Shown here: in pieces, positions 40,307 to 49,245 of the stretch
Layout: every line of letters starts with the position of its first letter
Numbering within the stretch: position 1 is the stretch's first letter
Origin: Streptomyces termitum
GTDB taxonomy: Bacteria > Actinomycetota > Actinomycetes > Streptomycetales > Streptomycetaceae
Direction: 5' to 3'
Length of the DNA stretch: 64,000 nt
Assembly: GCF_014650175.1 (NCBI RefSeq)
Contig: NZ_BMUL01000010.1
Coordinates: 186,001-250,000 of the forward strand
Made by a program: the position numbers and the translations under genes
The notes under the pieces: model-generated
What the model was told of the DNA's origin: nothing
Database searches by the model: none
What the model saw: only the letters and a program-made list of their open reading frames with translations

Positions 40307-42730
40307 TTGCACCTGCGCACTTTCCTCTCCCGTCGTTCCCGGGGACGGCTGGCGCTGGTGGGCGCCTCGCTGGCCGCCGTCACCGCGGGGCTGCTGCCCG
40401 GCGCCGCGGCGGCCGACCCGGGCGGGGACCGGGGCCGGGAGCACCGGCCGTCCGACCGGGGCCTGAGCGCCGTCGTCCGCTACACCGAGTACGGGGTGCC
40501 GCACATCCTGGCCGGGAGCTACGCGGACCTGGGCTTCGGCACCGGATGGGCGCAGGCCGCCGACCAGGTGTGCGTGCTCGCGGACGGCTTCCTGACCGTG
40601 AACGGCGAACGCTCCCGGTACTTCGGCTCCGCGGGCGCGCCGGACGGCTCGCTCTCCTCCGCGACCACGAACCTCTCCAGCGACCTGTACTTCCGGGGCG
40701 TGAAGGAGGCCGGGACGGTGGAGGCGCTGCTGCGCGCCCCGGCCCCGGCCGGCCCGAGCGGCGACCTGAAGGAGCTGATGCGGGGGTGGGCGGCCGGGTA
40801 CAACGCCTGGCTGCGGAAGAACCGGATCACCGACCCGGCGTGCGCGGGCGCCTCCTGGGTCCGGCCGGTGACCGGGCTGGACGTGGCCCGGCGCGGCTTC
40901 GCGGTCTCCGTGCTCGGCGGGCAGGGGCGGGCGGTGGACGGCATCGCGGCGGCGGCCCCGCCGGCCGGGGCCGCGGCCCGCGCCGCCGCCGCGCCCGGTC
41001 CCGACCCGGAGCGGACGGCGGAGGCGGCGCGGGCGCTGTTCGCGCCGGAGAACGCCACCATGGGCTCCAACGCGGTGGCGTTCTCGGGCGCCACGACGGC
41101 GAACGGGCGGGGGCTGCTGCTCGGCAATCCGCACTACCCGTGGCAGGGCGGCCGCCGGTTCTGGCAGTCGCAGCAGACCATTCCCGGCGAGCTGAACGTG
41201 TCGGGCGCCTCGCTGCTCGGCACCGCCGTCGTCAACATCGGCTTCAACGACAAGGTGGCCTGGAGTCACACGGTCGCCACCGGCGTGCCGATGAACCTGC
41301 ACCAGCTGGCGCTGGTGCCCGGCGACCCGACGTCCTACCTGGTGGACGGGAAGCCGGAGCGGATGACGGCGCGGACGGTGACGGTGGCGGACCGGGACGG
41401 CGCGCCGGTGACCCGTACCCAGTGGTGGACCCGGTACGGGCCGGTGACGGACGGGCTGGGTCCGGCCCTGCCGCTGCCGTGGACGGCGGCCACCGCCTAC
41501 GCGCTCAACGATCCGAACGCGGCCAATCTGCGGGGCTCCGACACCGCGCTGGCCCTCGGGAAGGCCCGCTCGGTGCGGGACGTGTCGGAGGCGCTGCGCC
41601 GCACCCAGGGCCTGCCGTGGGTGAACACGATCGCGGCGGACGCGGCCGGGCGCACCTATTTCGGCCAGTCCCAGGTGCTGCCCAGGATCACCGACGAGCT
41701 GGCGGAGCGCTGCTCGACGCCGCTCGGCCGGGTCGTCTACCCGGCGTCGGGCGTGGCCGTCCTCGACGGCGCGCGGTCGGCGTGCGCGCTCGGCTCGGAC
41801 CCGGACGCGGTGCAGCCGGGGATCTTCGGGCCGTCCCGGATGCCGGTGCTGACGGACGCGCCGTACGCGGCGAACTCGAACGACAGCGCGTGGCTGGCCA
41901 ACGCGGACCGTCCGCTGACCGGTTACGAGCGGGTCTTCGGCACGCAGGCGACCCAGCGGTCGCTGCGGACCCGGGGCGGGATCGAGGACGTGTCGGCGAT
42001 GGCGGCGCGCGGCCGGCTGACGGTGGCGGACCTCCAGCGGCAGCAGTTCGCCGAGCGGGTGCCGGCGGCGGACCTCGCCGGGGACGACGTGGTCGCGGCC
42101 TGCCCGGCGGTGCTGCCCGGTGAGCCGGAGGCGTGCCGGGCGCTCGCCGGCTGGGACCGGACGATGGACGCGGACAGCCGGGGCGCGCTGCTCTTCGACC
42201 GGTTCTGGCGGCGGTTCACGGCCTCGGTGCCGGCGGCCCGGCAGTGGCGGGTGCCGTTCTCGGCGGCGGACCCGGTGCGCACCCCGCGCGGGATCGAGAC
42301 GGGCACGGCGGGCTTCGCGAAGGCGCTGGCGGACGCGGTGGCGGAGCTGCGGGCGGCGGGCATCCCGCTGGACGCGCGGCTGGGCGACCACCAGTTCGTG
42401 GTGCGCGGCGGGGAGCGGATCCCGGTGGGCGGCGGGACGGAGTCGCTCGGCGTCTGGAACAAGACGGAGGCCGTGTGGAACGCGGCGGGCGGGGGCTACG
42501 TGGAGGTCGCGCACGGCACGAGCCACGTGCAGGCGGTGGGCTGGGACGGCGGGCGCTGCCCGGTGGCCCGCACCCTGCTGTCGTACTCCCAGTCCTCGAA
42601 CCCGAACTCCCCGCACTTCGCCGACCAGACGAAGCTGTACGCGGGCGAGCGCTGGGTGACCTCCCGGTTCTGCGAGAAGGACATCCTGCGCTCGCCCGCG
42701 CTGAAGGTGGTGCCGGTCAGGGAGCGGTGA
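40307..42730 (+). CDS. secreted penicillin-acylase-family Ntn hydrolase (AHL/cyclic lipopeptide acylase type)
   Basis: An 807-residue protein. TTG 40307 is preferred (GGGAG 6 nt upstream) and gives a signal peptide LRTFLSRRSRGRLALVGASL ending near AAA-DP; ATG 40265 is an alternative without a ribosome site. The alpha-subunit region ends in a spacer (about 205-250). The autocatalytic site is TMG-SNAVAFSGATTANG near residue 258, where the Ser becomes the beta-chain N-terminal nucleophile, followed by LLLGNPHYPWQGGRRFWQSQ. Later YAANSNDSAWLANADRPLTG supplies the oxyanion Asn/Asp region. Family members (AhlM, aculeacin acylase) deacylate N-acyl homoserine lactones, echinocandins or penicillins outside the cell. 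Ends with FCEKDILRSPALKVV. Confidence 0.9.
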   Translation: MHLRTFLSRRSRGRLALVGASLAAVTAGLLPGAAAADPGGDRGREHRPSDRGLSAVVRYTEYGVPHILAGSYADLGFGTGWAQAADQVCVLADGFLTVNGERSRYFGSAGAPDGSLSSATTNLSSDLYFRGVKEAGTVEALLRAPAPAGPSGDLKELMRGWAAGYNAWLRKNRITDPACAGASWVRPVTGLDVARRGFAVSVLGGQGRAVDGIAAAAPPAGAAARAAAAPGPDPERTAEAARALFAPENATMGSNAVAFSGATTANGRGLLLGNPHYPWQGGRRFWQSQQTIPGELNVSGASLLGTAVVNIGFNDKVAWSHTVATGVPMNLHQLALVPGDPTSYLVDGKPERMTARTVTVADRDGAPVTRTQWWTRYGPVTDGLGPALPLPWTAATAYALNDPNAANLRGSDTALALGKARSVRDVSEALRRTQGLPWVNTIAADAAGRTYFGQSQVLPRITDELAERCSTPLGRVVYPASGVAVLDGARSACALGSDPDAVQPGIFGPSRMPVLTDAPYAANSNDSAWLANADRPLTGYERVFGTQATQRSLRTRGGIEDVSAMAARGRLTVADLQRQQFAERVPAADLAGDDVVAACPAVLPGEPEACRALAGWDRTMDADSRGALLFDRFWRRFTASVPAARQWRVPFSAADPVRTPRGIETGTAGFAKALADAVAELRAAGIPLDARLGDHQFVVRGGERIPVGGGTESLGVWNKTEAVWNAAGGGYVEVAHGTSHVQAVGWDGGRCPVARTLLSYSQSSNPNSPHFADQTKLYAGERWVTSRFCEKDILRSPALKVVPVRER

Positions 42731-42756
42731 CCCCGGCCGGGGGCTTCCGGCCGGGG
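42731..42756. terminator. bidirectional terminator between acylase and antiporter genes
   Basis: CCCCGGCCGG and CCGGCCGGGG, perfect 10-bp arms with loop GGGCTT, start directly after the acylase stop and lie 14 bp from the antiporter stop on the other strand. Confidence 0.8.
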
Positions 42757-42769
42757 GACGGGTTCCCGG

Positions 42770-43873
42770 TCAGGGGCTGAAGGAGAGGAACACGAAGGCG
42801 GCGAAGATCGAGAGGTGGACGCCGCCCTGGAGGAGGGTGGCCCGGCCCGGCACCACGGTCAGCGCGCTGACCACGCCGGTGAGGGCGAGCAGCACCATGT
42901 GGAGGGGCCCCAGGCCGAGGACCAGGGGCCCGTCCAGCCAGATGGAGGCGAGCGCGATGGTCGGGATGGTCAGGCCGATGGAGGCGATCGCGGAGCCGTA
43001 GGCGAGGTTGAGGCTGGTCTGCATCCGGTCGCGGCGGGCGGCCCGCATCGCGGCGAGGGTCTCGGGCAGCAGGACCATCAGGGCGATGACGACACCGACG
43101 ACGGCCTTGGGCAGTCCGGCCGACTCGACACCGTCCTCGATGGTCGGCGAGATCACCTTGGCGTTGCCGACGACGGCGATGAGGGCGACGAGGAGCAGGC
43201 CGAGGCTGAAGAAGGTGGCCGCTTTGGTCGGCGGGTCGGCGTGCTCGTCCTCCGAGAGCTCCTTGCCGTCGGAGGTGACGGGGAGGAAGTAGTCGCGGTG
43301 CCGGAAGGTCTGGACGGCGACGAAGACCCCGTACAGGCCGATGGAGGCGATGGCGGCGAAGGCGAGCTGGGCGCCGGAGAACTCGGGGCCCTGGTGGCTG
43401 GTGGTGAAGGTGGGGAGGACCAGGGTCATCGTGGCGAGGGTGCAGACGGTGGCGAGCGCGCCGCCGGAGCCCTCGGCGTTGAAGACCGCGACCCGGTTGC
43501 GCAGGGCGGCGACCAGGAGGCAGAGGCCGACGATGCCGTTGCAGGTGATCATGACGGCGGCGAAGACCGTGTCCCGGGCGTAGGTGGCCACTTTGTCGCC
43601 GCCGCCGATCATGAGGCTGACGATGAGTCCGACCTCGATGACGGTGACGGCGACGGCCAGCACGAGCGAGCCGAAGGGTTCGCCGACCCGGTGGGCGATC
43701 ACCTCGGCGTGGTGGACCGCGGCGAGGACGGCGGCGGCCAGGCAGAGCGCGACGAGGGCGACGGCGAAGCCCGGTAGCTCCCGCCCCCAGGCGAAGACCA
43801 GCGCAAGCAGGGCCACCACCGGCCCCCACGTGGTCCACTCCCGGGTCAACGCCTTGGTGCTCGAAGTCATCAT
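42770..43873 (-). CDS. Ca2+/H+ (ChaA-type) cation antiporter
   Basis: A 367-residue integral membrane protein from ATG 43873 with about eleven hydrophobic helices. The two CaCA alpha-repeats are recognisable: HRVGEPFGSLVLAVAVTVIE near 60, and MVLLPETLAAMRAARRDRMQ followed by SLNLAYGSAIASIGLTIP near 270, with the acidic ion-coordinating residues. It exchanges Ca2+ or Na+/K+ for protons at the plasma membrane. The central loop (TSDGKELSEDEHADPP) is acidic. It lies 61 bp downstream of a MarR gene on the same strand, with a hairpin between them, so it may be partly co-transcribed. Confidence 0.9.
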   Translation of the reverse strand: MMTSSTKALTREWTTWGPVVALLALVFAWGRELPGFAVALVALCLAAAVLAAVHHAEVIAHRVGEPFGSLVLAVAVTVIEVGLIVSLMIGGGDKVATYARDTVFAAVMITCNGIVGLCLLVAALRNRVAVFNAEGSGGALATVCTLATMTLVLPTFTTSHQGPEFSGAQLAFAAIASIGLYGVFVAVQTFRHRDYFLPVTSDGKELSEDEHADPPTKAATFFSLGLLLVALIAVVGNAKVISPTIEDGVESAGLPKAVVGVVIALMVLLPETLAAMRAARRDRMQTSLNLAYGSAIASIGLTIPTIALASIWLDGPLVLGLGPLHMVLLALTGVVSALTVVPGRATLLQGGVHLSIFAAFVFLSFSP

Positions 43874-43893
43874 CCTCTTCCTGCCCTAGGGAG

Positions 43894-43926
43894 CCGCGGC
43901 CGTCCGCCGGGGACGGGGCCGCGGCC
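43894..43926 (-). terminator. hairpin between marR-like and antiporter genes
   Basis: GCCGCGGCC and GGCCGCGGC pair, with an inner GTCC/GGAC stem and a 2-nt bulge, just after the MarR-family stop. It may reduce read-through into the antiporter gene. Confidence 0.55.
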
Positions 43927-43934
43927 CGTTTCCG

Positions 43935-44414
43935 TCATTCTTCTGCGTCGGCCAGACCGTGCTCGTACGCGGCGAGGGTGTCGATGAACATCCGCCGTTC
44001 GGCCGCTCCCAGCGGGGCCAGGGCGGCCCGCCAGGCTCCGGCGCTGCGGCCGAGCCAGCCGTCGATGGAGCTTCTGCGCCCCTCCGCGATCGAGACGATC
44101 TTCCTTCTGCGGTCGGCGGGATCCTCGTGCCGTTCCAGGACGCCCTTCTTCGCCAGGTCCCCCACCATCAGGCTGACGGTGGTCGGCGCCACGCCCAGCC
44201 GGGCGGCCAGTTCGTGGACGCACTGGGGGCCGTCGAAGAGGAGGTAGGCGAGCAGGGAGAGGTGACGGGGCGCCAGCGTCAGGGACGCGAGCTCCTCCGG
44301 CACCTTGACGCGCTTGGACCGCCCCACCACCCGGGGCATGAGCAGCAGCAGCGTACGGACGGCGTCGTCGACGTCCGGTCCGGCGGCCCCGCTCCTCTCG
44401 CGCTCGGTCGACAC
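43935..44414 (-). CDS. MarR-family regulator
   Basis: A 159-residue protein from GTG 44414 with GGAGGG 6 nt upstream. The winged helix is clear: LTLAPRHLSLLAYLLFDGPQ, CVHELAARLGVAPTTVSLMV (recognition helix), GDLAKKGVLERHEDPADRRR with the conserved DxRxR wing, then C-terminal dimerisation helices. A perfect palindrome 20 bp upstream of the start is almost certainly its own operator. The antiporter downstream is the likely regulated neighbour; the ligand is unknown. Confidence 0.9.
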   Translation of the reverse strand: MSTERERSGAAGPDVDDAVRTLLLLMPRVVGRSKRVKVPEELASLTLAPRHLSLLAYLLFDGPQCVHELAARLGVAPTTVSLMVGDLAKKGVLERHEDPADRRRKIVSIAEGRRSSIDGWLGRSAGAWRAALAPLGAAERRMFIDTLAAYEHGLADAEE

Positions 44415-44433
44415 CCTGAACCCTCCGATGTGG

Positions 44434-44452
44434 ATTTGCTTTCAAAGCAAAT
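44434..44452. promoter_or_regulatory. perfect MarR-type operator
   Basis: ATTTGCTTT-C-AAAGCAAAT, perfect 9-bp arms around one base, 20 bp upstream of the MarR-family start. It is A/T-rich in a 73% G+C region. The size and symmetry match MarR dimer sites and indicate autoregulation. The rest of the gap to 44618 contains only the terminator below. Confidence 0.8.
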
Positions 44453-44537
44453 GGATCTGCCGCGACCGATGCTACCGGAGAGTGGCGCCGTGCCCGTTTC
44501 GCACCGGTCCCCGGGGCCGTGCTCCGCCCATGAAGAA

Positions 44538-44576
44538 GCCCGGCCGCTGCCCGCCCTGACGGGGCAGCGGCCGGGC
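44538..44576 (-). terminator. terminator after the NMO/acyl-CoA synthetase operon
   Basis: GCCCGGCCGCTGCCC and GGGCAGCGGCCGGGC, perfect 15-bp arms with a 9-nt loop, 43 nt past the acyl-CoA synthetase stop. Confidence 0.85.
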
Positions 44577-44618
44577 GATCCGTGAGTGGTCACCAGGAGT
44601 CGGGATGTACGGAACGGC

Positions 44619-46172
44619 TCAGAGGGGGCGGTCGTGGCCCTCCCAGTACGGGTCGCGCAGGCGGCGCTTGTAGAGCTTGCCGTTGGGGTCGCGGGGCATG
44701 ACGGCGATGAAGTCGAGCGACTTCGGCCGCTTGAAGCCGGCCAGCCGCCCGGCGCAGTGGGCGAGGATCTCCTCGGCGAGCGCCGGGCCCTCCCCGTACC
44801 CCTCGGCGGTCTCGACGACCGCCTTCACCTCCTCGCCCCAGTCGGCGTGCGGCACCCCGAAGGCGGCGGCGTCCGCGACGGCCGGGTGGGCGAGGAGCGC
44901 GGCCTCGATCTCGGCGGGGTAGATGTTGACCCCGCCCGAGATGATCATGTCGATCTTGCGGTCGCGGAGGTAGAGGTAGCCGTCCTCGTCGAGGTAGCCG
45001 AGGTCGCCGACGGTGAAGAAGTCGCCGACGCGGGACTTCGCCGTCTTCGCCTCGTCCTTGTGGTACTGGAACCCGCCGGTGTTCATCTTCAGGTAGACGG
45101 TGCCGAGTTCGCCGGGCGGCAGCCGGTTGCCGTCGTCGTCGAGGACGGCGAGTTCGCTGATCGGCCAGGCCCGGCCGACCGTGCCGGGCCGCTTGAGCCA
45201 CTCCTCGGCCGTCGCGAACGCCCCGCCGCCCTCGCTGGCCGCGTAGTACTCCTCCACGCACCCGCCCCACCAGGCGATCATCGCCCGCTTGACGTGCTCG
45301 GGGCAGGGCGCGGCGCCGTGCACGGCGTGCCGCATCGCGCGCACGTCGTACCGCCCCCGGACCTCCTCGGGGAGGGCGAGCAGCCGGTGGAACTGGGTGG
45401 GGACCATGTGGGTGTGGGTGCAGGCGTACGCGTCGATCAGCCGCAGCATCTCCTCCGGCGCCCACTTGTCCATGACGACCAGCGGGTGCCCGATGTGCAG
45501 CGCGGCGGCGGCGAACTGGAGGACGGCCGTGTGGTAGAGCGGCGAGCAGACCAGGTGCACGTTCCCGTCGTGCGGGCGGATGCCGAAGATGCCGAGGAAG
45601 CCGCCGAGGTGGGACTCCTCCGGGAGCCGGCCGGGCAGCGGCCTGCGGATGCCCCGGGGGCGGCCGGTGGTGCCCGAGGTGTAGTTCATGACCCAGCCGA
45701 GGGTGCGGTCGGCGGGCGCCGACTCCGGCTGCCCGTCGAGGAGTTCGGCGTACGGGCGGAAGCCGGGGACCGTACCGACCGCGTACCGGCGGGCCGGGTC
45801 GAGTCCCGCCCCGTCGGCGGCGGCGCCCGCCGCCTCGGCGAAGCGCTCGTGCGCGATCAGCACCTTGGCGCCGGAGTCGGCGACGATCCAGGCGATCTCG
45901 GCGGCCACGAAGTGGTGGTTGACCGGGACCAGGTAGAGGCCGGCCTGGGTGGCGGCGAGGTGGGCGGTGAAGAACTCGGGGCCGTTGGGCAGCACGACGG
46001 CGAAGGCGTCGCCGCGCTCCAGACCGGCCGCGCGCAGTCCGTGGACCATGCGGTTCGCGGCGGCGAGCAGCCGGCCCGCCGACCACTCCTCGCCGTCCGG
46101 CGCGACCAGCGCGGTGCGGTCGGGGTCGGCGGCGGCCTGGGCCCAGAAGCCGTGGGGCGCGGTGGCGGTCAC
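44619..46172 (-). CDS. acyl-CoA synthetase (AMP-dependent) coupled to nitronate monooxygenase
   Basis: A 517-residue protein from GTG 46172, which overlaps the upstream stop as GTGA; GGGGAGGAA precedes it. ANL motifs: MNYTSGTTGRPRGIRRP near 160 (the P-loop Lys is Arg here), YYAASEGGGAFATAEEW near 298, FFTVGDLGYLDEDGYLYLRD near 395, KIDMIISGGVNIYPAEIEAA for the hinge, and DPNGKLYKRRLRD with the catalytic Lys. The MSGGVNIYP-type hinge is usual for FadD-like ligases of small or aromatic acids. The translational overlap with a flavin monooxygenase gene suggests both act on one compound. Confidence 0.9.
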   Translation of the reverse strand: MTATAPHGFWAQAAADPDRTALVAPDGEEWSAGRLLAAANRMVHGLRAAGLERGDAFAVVLPNGPEFFTAHLAATQAGLYLVPVNHHFVAAEIAWIVADSGAKVLIAHERFAEAAGAAADGAGLDPARRYAVGTVPGFRPYAELLDGQPESAPADRTLGWVMNYTSGTTGRPRGIRRPLPGRLPEESHLGGFLGIFGIRPHDGNVHLVCSPLYHTAVLQFAAAALHIGHPLVVMDKWAPEEMLRLIDAYACTHTHMVPTQFHRLLALPEEVRGRYDVRAMRHAVHGAAPCPEHVKRAMIAWWGGCVEEYYAASEGGGAFATAEEWLKRPGTVGRAWPISELAVLDDDGNRLPPGELGTVYLKMNTGGFQYHKDEAKTAKSRVGDFFTVGDLGYLDEDGYLYLRDRKIDMIISGGVNIYPAEIEAALLAHPAVADAAAFGVPHADWGEEVKAVVETAEGYGEGPALAEEILAHCAGRLAGFKRPKSLDFIAVMPRDPNGKLYKRRLRDPYWEGHDRPL

Positions 46173-47275
46173 CGGTTCCTCCCCGCGACGCGGTTGATCC
46201 GGTCGACGGCCTTCTCGAAGCCGCGGGTCAGCTCGTCGACGACCTGCCGGACGCTCCGCTCGGAGTTCATCCGGCCGACGATCTGGCCGACCGGGGTGCC
46301 GAGCAGCGGATCGACCTCGTACTTCTGGATCCGCGAGACGGCCTCCGCGACCAGCAGGCCCTGGAGCGGCATGGGGAGCGGGCCGGGTCCCGCCGGGTCC
46401 TCCCAGGCGTCCGTCCACTCGGTGCGCAGCTGGCGGGCGGGTTTGCCGGTCAGCGCGCGGGAGCGGACCGTGTCGCCGGAACCGGCGGCGAGCAGCTTCG
46501 CGGTGAGGGCGCGCGAGTGGAGGTCGGCCTCGGTGGTGGTGAGCCAGAGCGAGCCGAGCCAGACGCCCTGCGCGCCGAGCGCGAGCCCGGCGGCGATCTG
46601 CTCGCCGCTGCCGATGCCTCCGGCGGCGAGCACCGGCAGCGGCGAGACGGCCTCGACGACCTCGGGGGTGAGGACCATCGAGGCGATCTCGCCGGTGTGG
46701 CCGCCCGCCTCGTACCCCTGGGCGACGACGATGTCGATGCCCGCCTCGGCGTGGCGGCGGGCGTGCCGGGCGCTGCCCGCGAGCGCGGCGACGAGCACGC
46801 CGTGCTCGTGGGCGCGGGCCACGACGTCCGGCGGCGGCGAACCGAGGGCGTTGGCGAGGAGTTTGACGGGATAGTCGAAGGCCACGTCGAGCTGTCTCCG
46901 GGCGACCTCCTCCATCCAGCCGGTGATCCGCCAGCCGGACGCCTCGCCCTCGGCGAGCTCGGGCACGCCGTGCTGGGCGAGGACCGACCGGACGTAGGCC
47001 CGGTGCCCCTCGGGGATCATCGCCTCGACGTCGGCCTCGGTGACGCCCTCGACCTTCTTGGCGGGCATGACGACGTCGAGGCCGTAGGGCCGTCCGTCGG
47101 TGTGCTCCTGCATCCAGTCGAGGTCGCGGGCGAGGTCGTCGGGGGCGGTGTAACGGACCGCCCCCAGGACGCCGAAGCAGCCGGCGCGACTGAGGGCGGC
47201 GGCGACCGCGGGGAAGGGCGTGAAGCCGAAGATGGCGTGCTCGATCCCCAGTGTGCGACTCAGCTCCGTCTCCAT
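46169..47275 (-). CDS. NAD(P)H-dependent flavin oxidoreductase (nitronate monooxygenase family)
   Basis: A 368-residue TIM-barrel flavoprotein from ATG 47275. Typical motifs: HAIFGFTPFPAVAAALSRAG, DVVMPAKKVEGV, VVAQGYEAGGHTG near 190 (the catalytic His region of NMO/NPD), and PVLAAGGIGSGEQIAAGLAL near 220 for FMN phosphate binding. The family oxidises alkyl nitronates, but many actinobacterial members serve as 2-enoyl or steroid-pathway oxidoreductases. It is the first gene of a two-gene operon with an acyl-CoA synthetase and is preceded at 39 bp by copy 2 of the shared operator. That links it to acyl-CoA catabolism more than to nitroalkane detoxification. Confidence 0.88.
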   Translation of the reverse strand: METELSRTLGIEHAIFGFTPFPAVAAALSRAGCFGVLGAVRYTAPDDLARDLDWMQEHTDGRPYGLDVVMPAKKVEGVTEADVEAMIPEGHRAYVRSVLAQHGVPELAEGEASGWRITGWMEEVARRQLDVAFDYPVKLLANALGSPPPDVVARAHEHGVLVAALAGSARHARRHAEAGIDIVVAQGYEAGGHTGEIASMVLTPEVVEAVSPLPVLAAGGIGSGEQIAAGLALGAQGVWLGSLWLTTTEADLHSRALTAKLLAAGSGDTVRSRALTGKPARQLRTEWTDAWEDPAGPGPLPMPLQGLLVAEAVSRIQKYEVDPLLGTPVGQIVGRMNSERSVRQVVDELTRGFEKAVDRINRVAGRNR

Positions 47276-47313
47276 GGGCGCAGGATGCCGCAGCGGTGCG
47301 ACGGAGGGAAGAG

Positions 47314-47342
47314 GTTTTCTGATGGAGCGTCAGATTCTTTGG
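47314..47342. promoter_or_regulatory. palindromic operator, copy 2 of the 29-bp element shared with 21422-21450
   Basis: GTTTTCTGA, six bases (TGGAGC), then GTCAGATTCTTTGG, with core TCTGA-N7-TCAGA at 47318-47334. It is identical to copy 1 outside the 6-bp centre and in the same orientation relative to the leftward gene. Probably controls the nitronate monooxygenase operon. Confidence 0.65.
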
Positions 47343-47480
47343 GCGGGGTGGGGTGGGACCGGTTCCAGGGGGGTGGGGTGGTGTGGGGTGATCATGGGGG
47401 AGGCGGGACGGGTACGCGTACGGGCACCGGCGCGCGGTGAGGCGCGGGCGCGGGCACGCGGGCGAGGACGGGAGGCGGCG

Positions 47481-49235
47481 GTGGCGGAGGAGAGCGGGCG
47501 CGGGCGGGCGGGGGTGCTGCGGTGGGGGACGGCGGAGGAGGCCGGGCTGCTTCCGCGCGAGCTGGACCGGCTCGTCGACGACGTGTCCGCCTTCCTCTCC
47601 CCCGTCGCGGGACCGGAACCCGGATCGGAGCCCGGATCGGAGCCCGGACCGGAGCCCGGCCGCGCGGCGCGTCCGTGGTGCGCGGGTGCCGTGGTGCTCG
47701 CCGGGCGGGGCCGCACGGTGGCGCTGCACCGGGCCGTCGGCTGGGCGGCGCGCTGGGAGCGGTACGACGAGGGGACGGACACGGGCGTCCCCCTCCCGCC
47801 GGAGCTGCGGGTCCCGATGACGCCCGACACGGTCTTCGACGTGGCCTCGCTGACCAAGCTGTTCACCGCGATCCTGGCCGTGCGGCAGATGGAGCGGGGC
47901 GCCCTGGGCCCGGACGACCGGGTCGCGGCGCACCTGCCGGAGTTCGGCCGGGCGGGGAAGGCCGGGATCACGGTCCGGCAGCTGCTGGCGCACACCTCGG
48001 GACTGCGGGACTGGCTGCCGCTGTACGGACCCCCGGGGCCGGAGGGGCGGCTGGGGCCGCTGTGGGCGGAGGCGCCGCTGGACCCGCCGGGCTCGGTCTA
48101 CCGCTACTCGGACCTCAACCTGATCGCGCTCCAGGCGCTCCTGGAACGGATCACCGGTCGCGGTCTGGAGGTCCTGCTCCACGACGAGATCACCGCTCCG
48201 CTCGGGATGCACCGCACGCGTTTCGTCCCCCCGCTCTCCTGGCGGGCGGGGATCGCGGCCACCGAGGACTCCCGCCGGCCGTGGGCCCGGCTCGACCGGG
48301 GCATGGTGCGGGGCGAGGTCCACGACGAGAACGCCCACGCCCTGGGCGGCGTCGCGGGCCACGCCGGGGTCTTCTCCCGCGCCCGCGACCTCGCCGTGCT
48401 GGCCCGCACCCTCCTCGACGGCGGCGCGTACGGCTCCGTCCGCGTCCTCTCCCCCGCCTCCGCGGAACTGCTCCTCACCGACGTCAACGGCGCCTTCCCC
48501 GGCCACGCCCACGGGCTCGGCTTCGAGCTGGACCAGCGGTGGTACATGGGCGCGCTGTCCGGGCCTCGCACCGCCGGGCACACCGGTTTCACCGGCACCA
48601 GCCTGGTCCTGGACCCGGAGGCGGACGCCTTCCTGATCCTCCTCGCCAACTCGGTGCACCCCGTCCGCACCTGGCGTTCCGGTTCCGCGCCCCGGGCCGC
48701 CGCCGCGAACCGCCTGGCGCGCGCCCTGCCGGTCCGGCCGCCGGGCGGCGGGGCGGCCTGGTTCTCAGGGATGGCGGCCCCCGGGTCCGTCACCCTCACC
48801 CTCCCGCCCGCCGGTCCGGGCGCGACCCGGCTGGAGTGCCTGGTCTGGTGGGACACCGCGCCGCGGGACGCGCTCCACCTGGAGGAGGCGGGGCCCCAGG
48901 AGGGCTCGGCCTCGACGGCGCGCCCCGTCCCCTTCCGCACCGCGCCGCTCGGCGCCGCGCCGCCCGACCGGTCCGGCGCCTTCCGCCCGCATCCCGACGG
49001 CCGGGCCTCCGGGTGGTCGGGGCGGGTCTGGCACCGGCTCTCCGCCGACCTGCCGCAGGACCGTCCCGTACGGCTCCGCTTCCGCCTGGTCACCCGGTCC
49101 GCCGCCACCGGCCGCGGCGCGTACGTGACCGGGGCGCGCGTCCTGGACGCGGAGGGCCGGGTCCTCTTCGACGAGGCGCGCCCGGCGGACGCGGCCCGTG
49201 TCGAGGCCGTCGGCTGGCGGCCCTCGGCGGACTGA
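47481..49235 (+). CDS. serine hydrolase (class C beta-lactamase/esterase family)
   Basis: A protein of about 584 residues. GTG 47481 is preferred (GGGAGGCG just upstream); an ATG at 47394 would add an Arg-rich 29-residue extension. The catalytic SxxK is SLTK near residue 123, the YxN-equivalent is YRYSDLNLIALQALL near 215, and the KTG-equivalent is GHTGFTGTSLVLDPEADAFL near 370. The linker near residue 45 is a PEPGSEPG repeat. The last 150 residues form a beta-sandwich add-on (VTLTLPPAGPGATRLECLVW). No signal peptide is evident, so it is probably cytosolic. Members are esterases, D-aminopeptidases or transesterases; no substrate can be named. It converges with the FAD oxidoreductase gene. Confidence 0.83.
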   Translation: MAEESGRGRAGVLRWGTAEEAGLLPRELDRLVDDVSAFLSPVAGPEPGSEPGSEPGPEPGRAARPWCAGAVVLAGRGRTVALHRAVGWAARWERYDEGTDTGVPLPPELRVPMTPDTVFDVASLTKLFTAILAVRQMERGALGPDDRVAAHLPEFGRAGKAGITVRQLLAHTSGLRDWLPLYGPPGPEGRLGPLWAEAPLDPPGSVYRYSDLNLIALQALLERITGRGLEVLLHDEITAPLGMHRTRFVPPLSWRAGIAATEDSRRPWARLDRGMVRGEVHDENAHALGGVAGHAGVFSRARDLAVLARTLLDGGAYGSVRVLSPASAELLLTDVNGAFPGHAHGLGFELDQRWYMGALSGPRTAGHTGFTGTSLVLDPEADAFLILLANSVHPVRTWRSGSAPRAAAANRLARALPVRPPGGGAAWFSGMAAPGSVTLTLPPAGPGATRLECLVWWDTAPRDALHLEEAGPQEGSASTARPVPFRTAPLGAAPPDRSGAFRPHPDGRASGWSGRVWHRLSADLPQDRPVRLRFRLVTRSAATGRGAYVTGARVLDAEGRVLFDEARPADAARVEAVGWRPSAD

Positions 49236-49245
49236 CGGGCCATCG

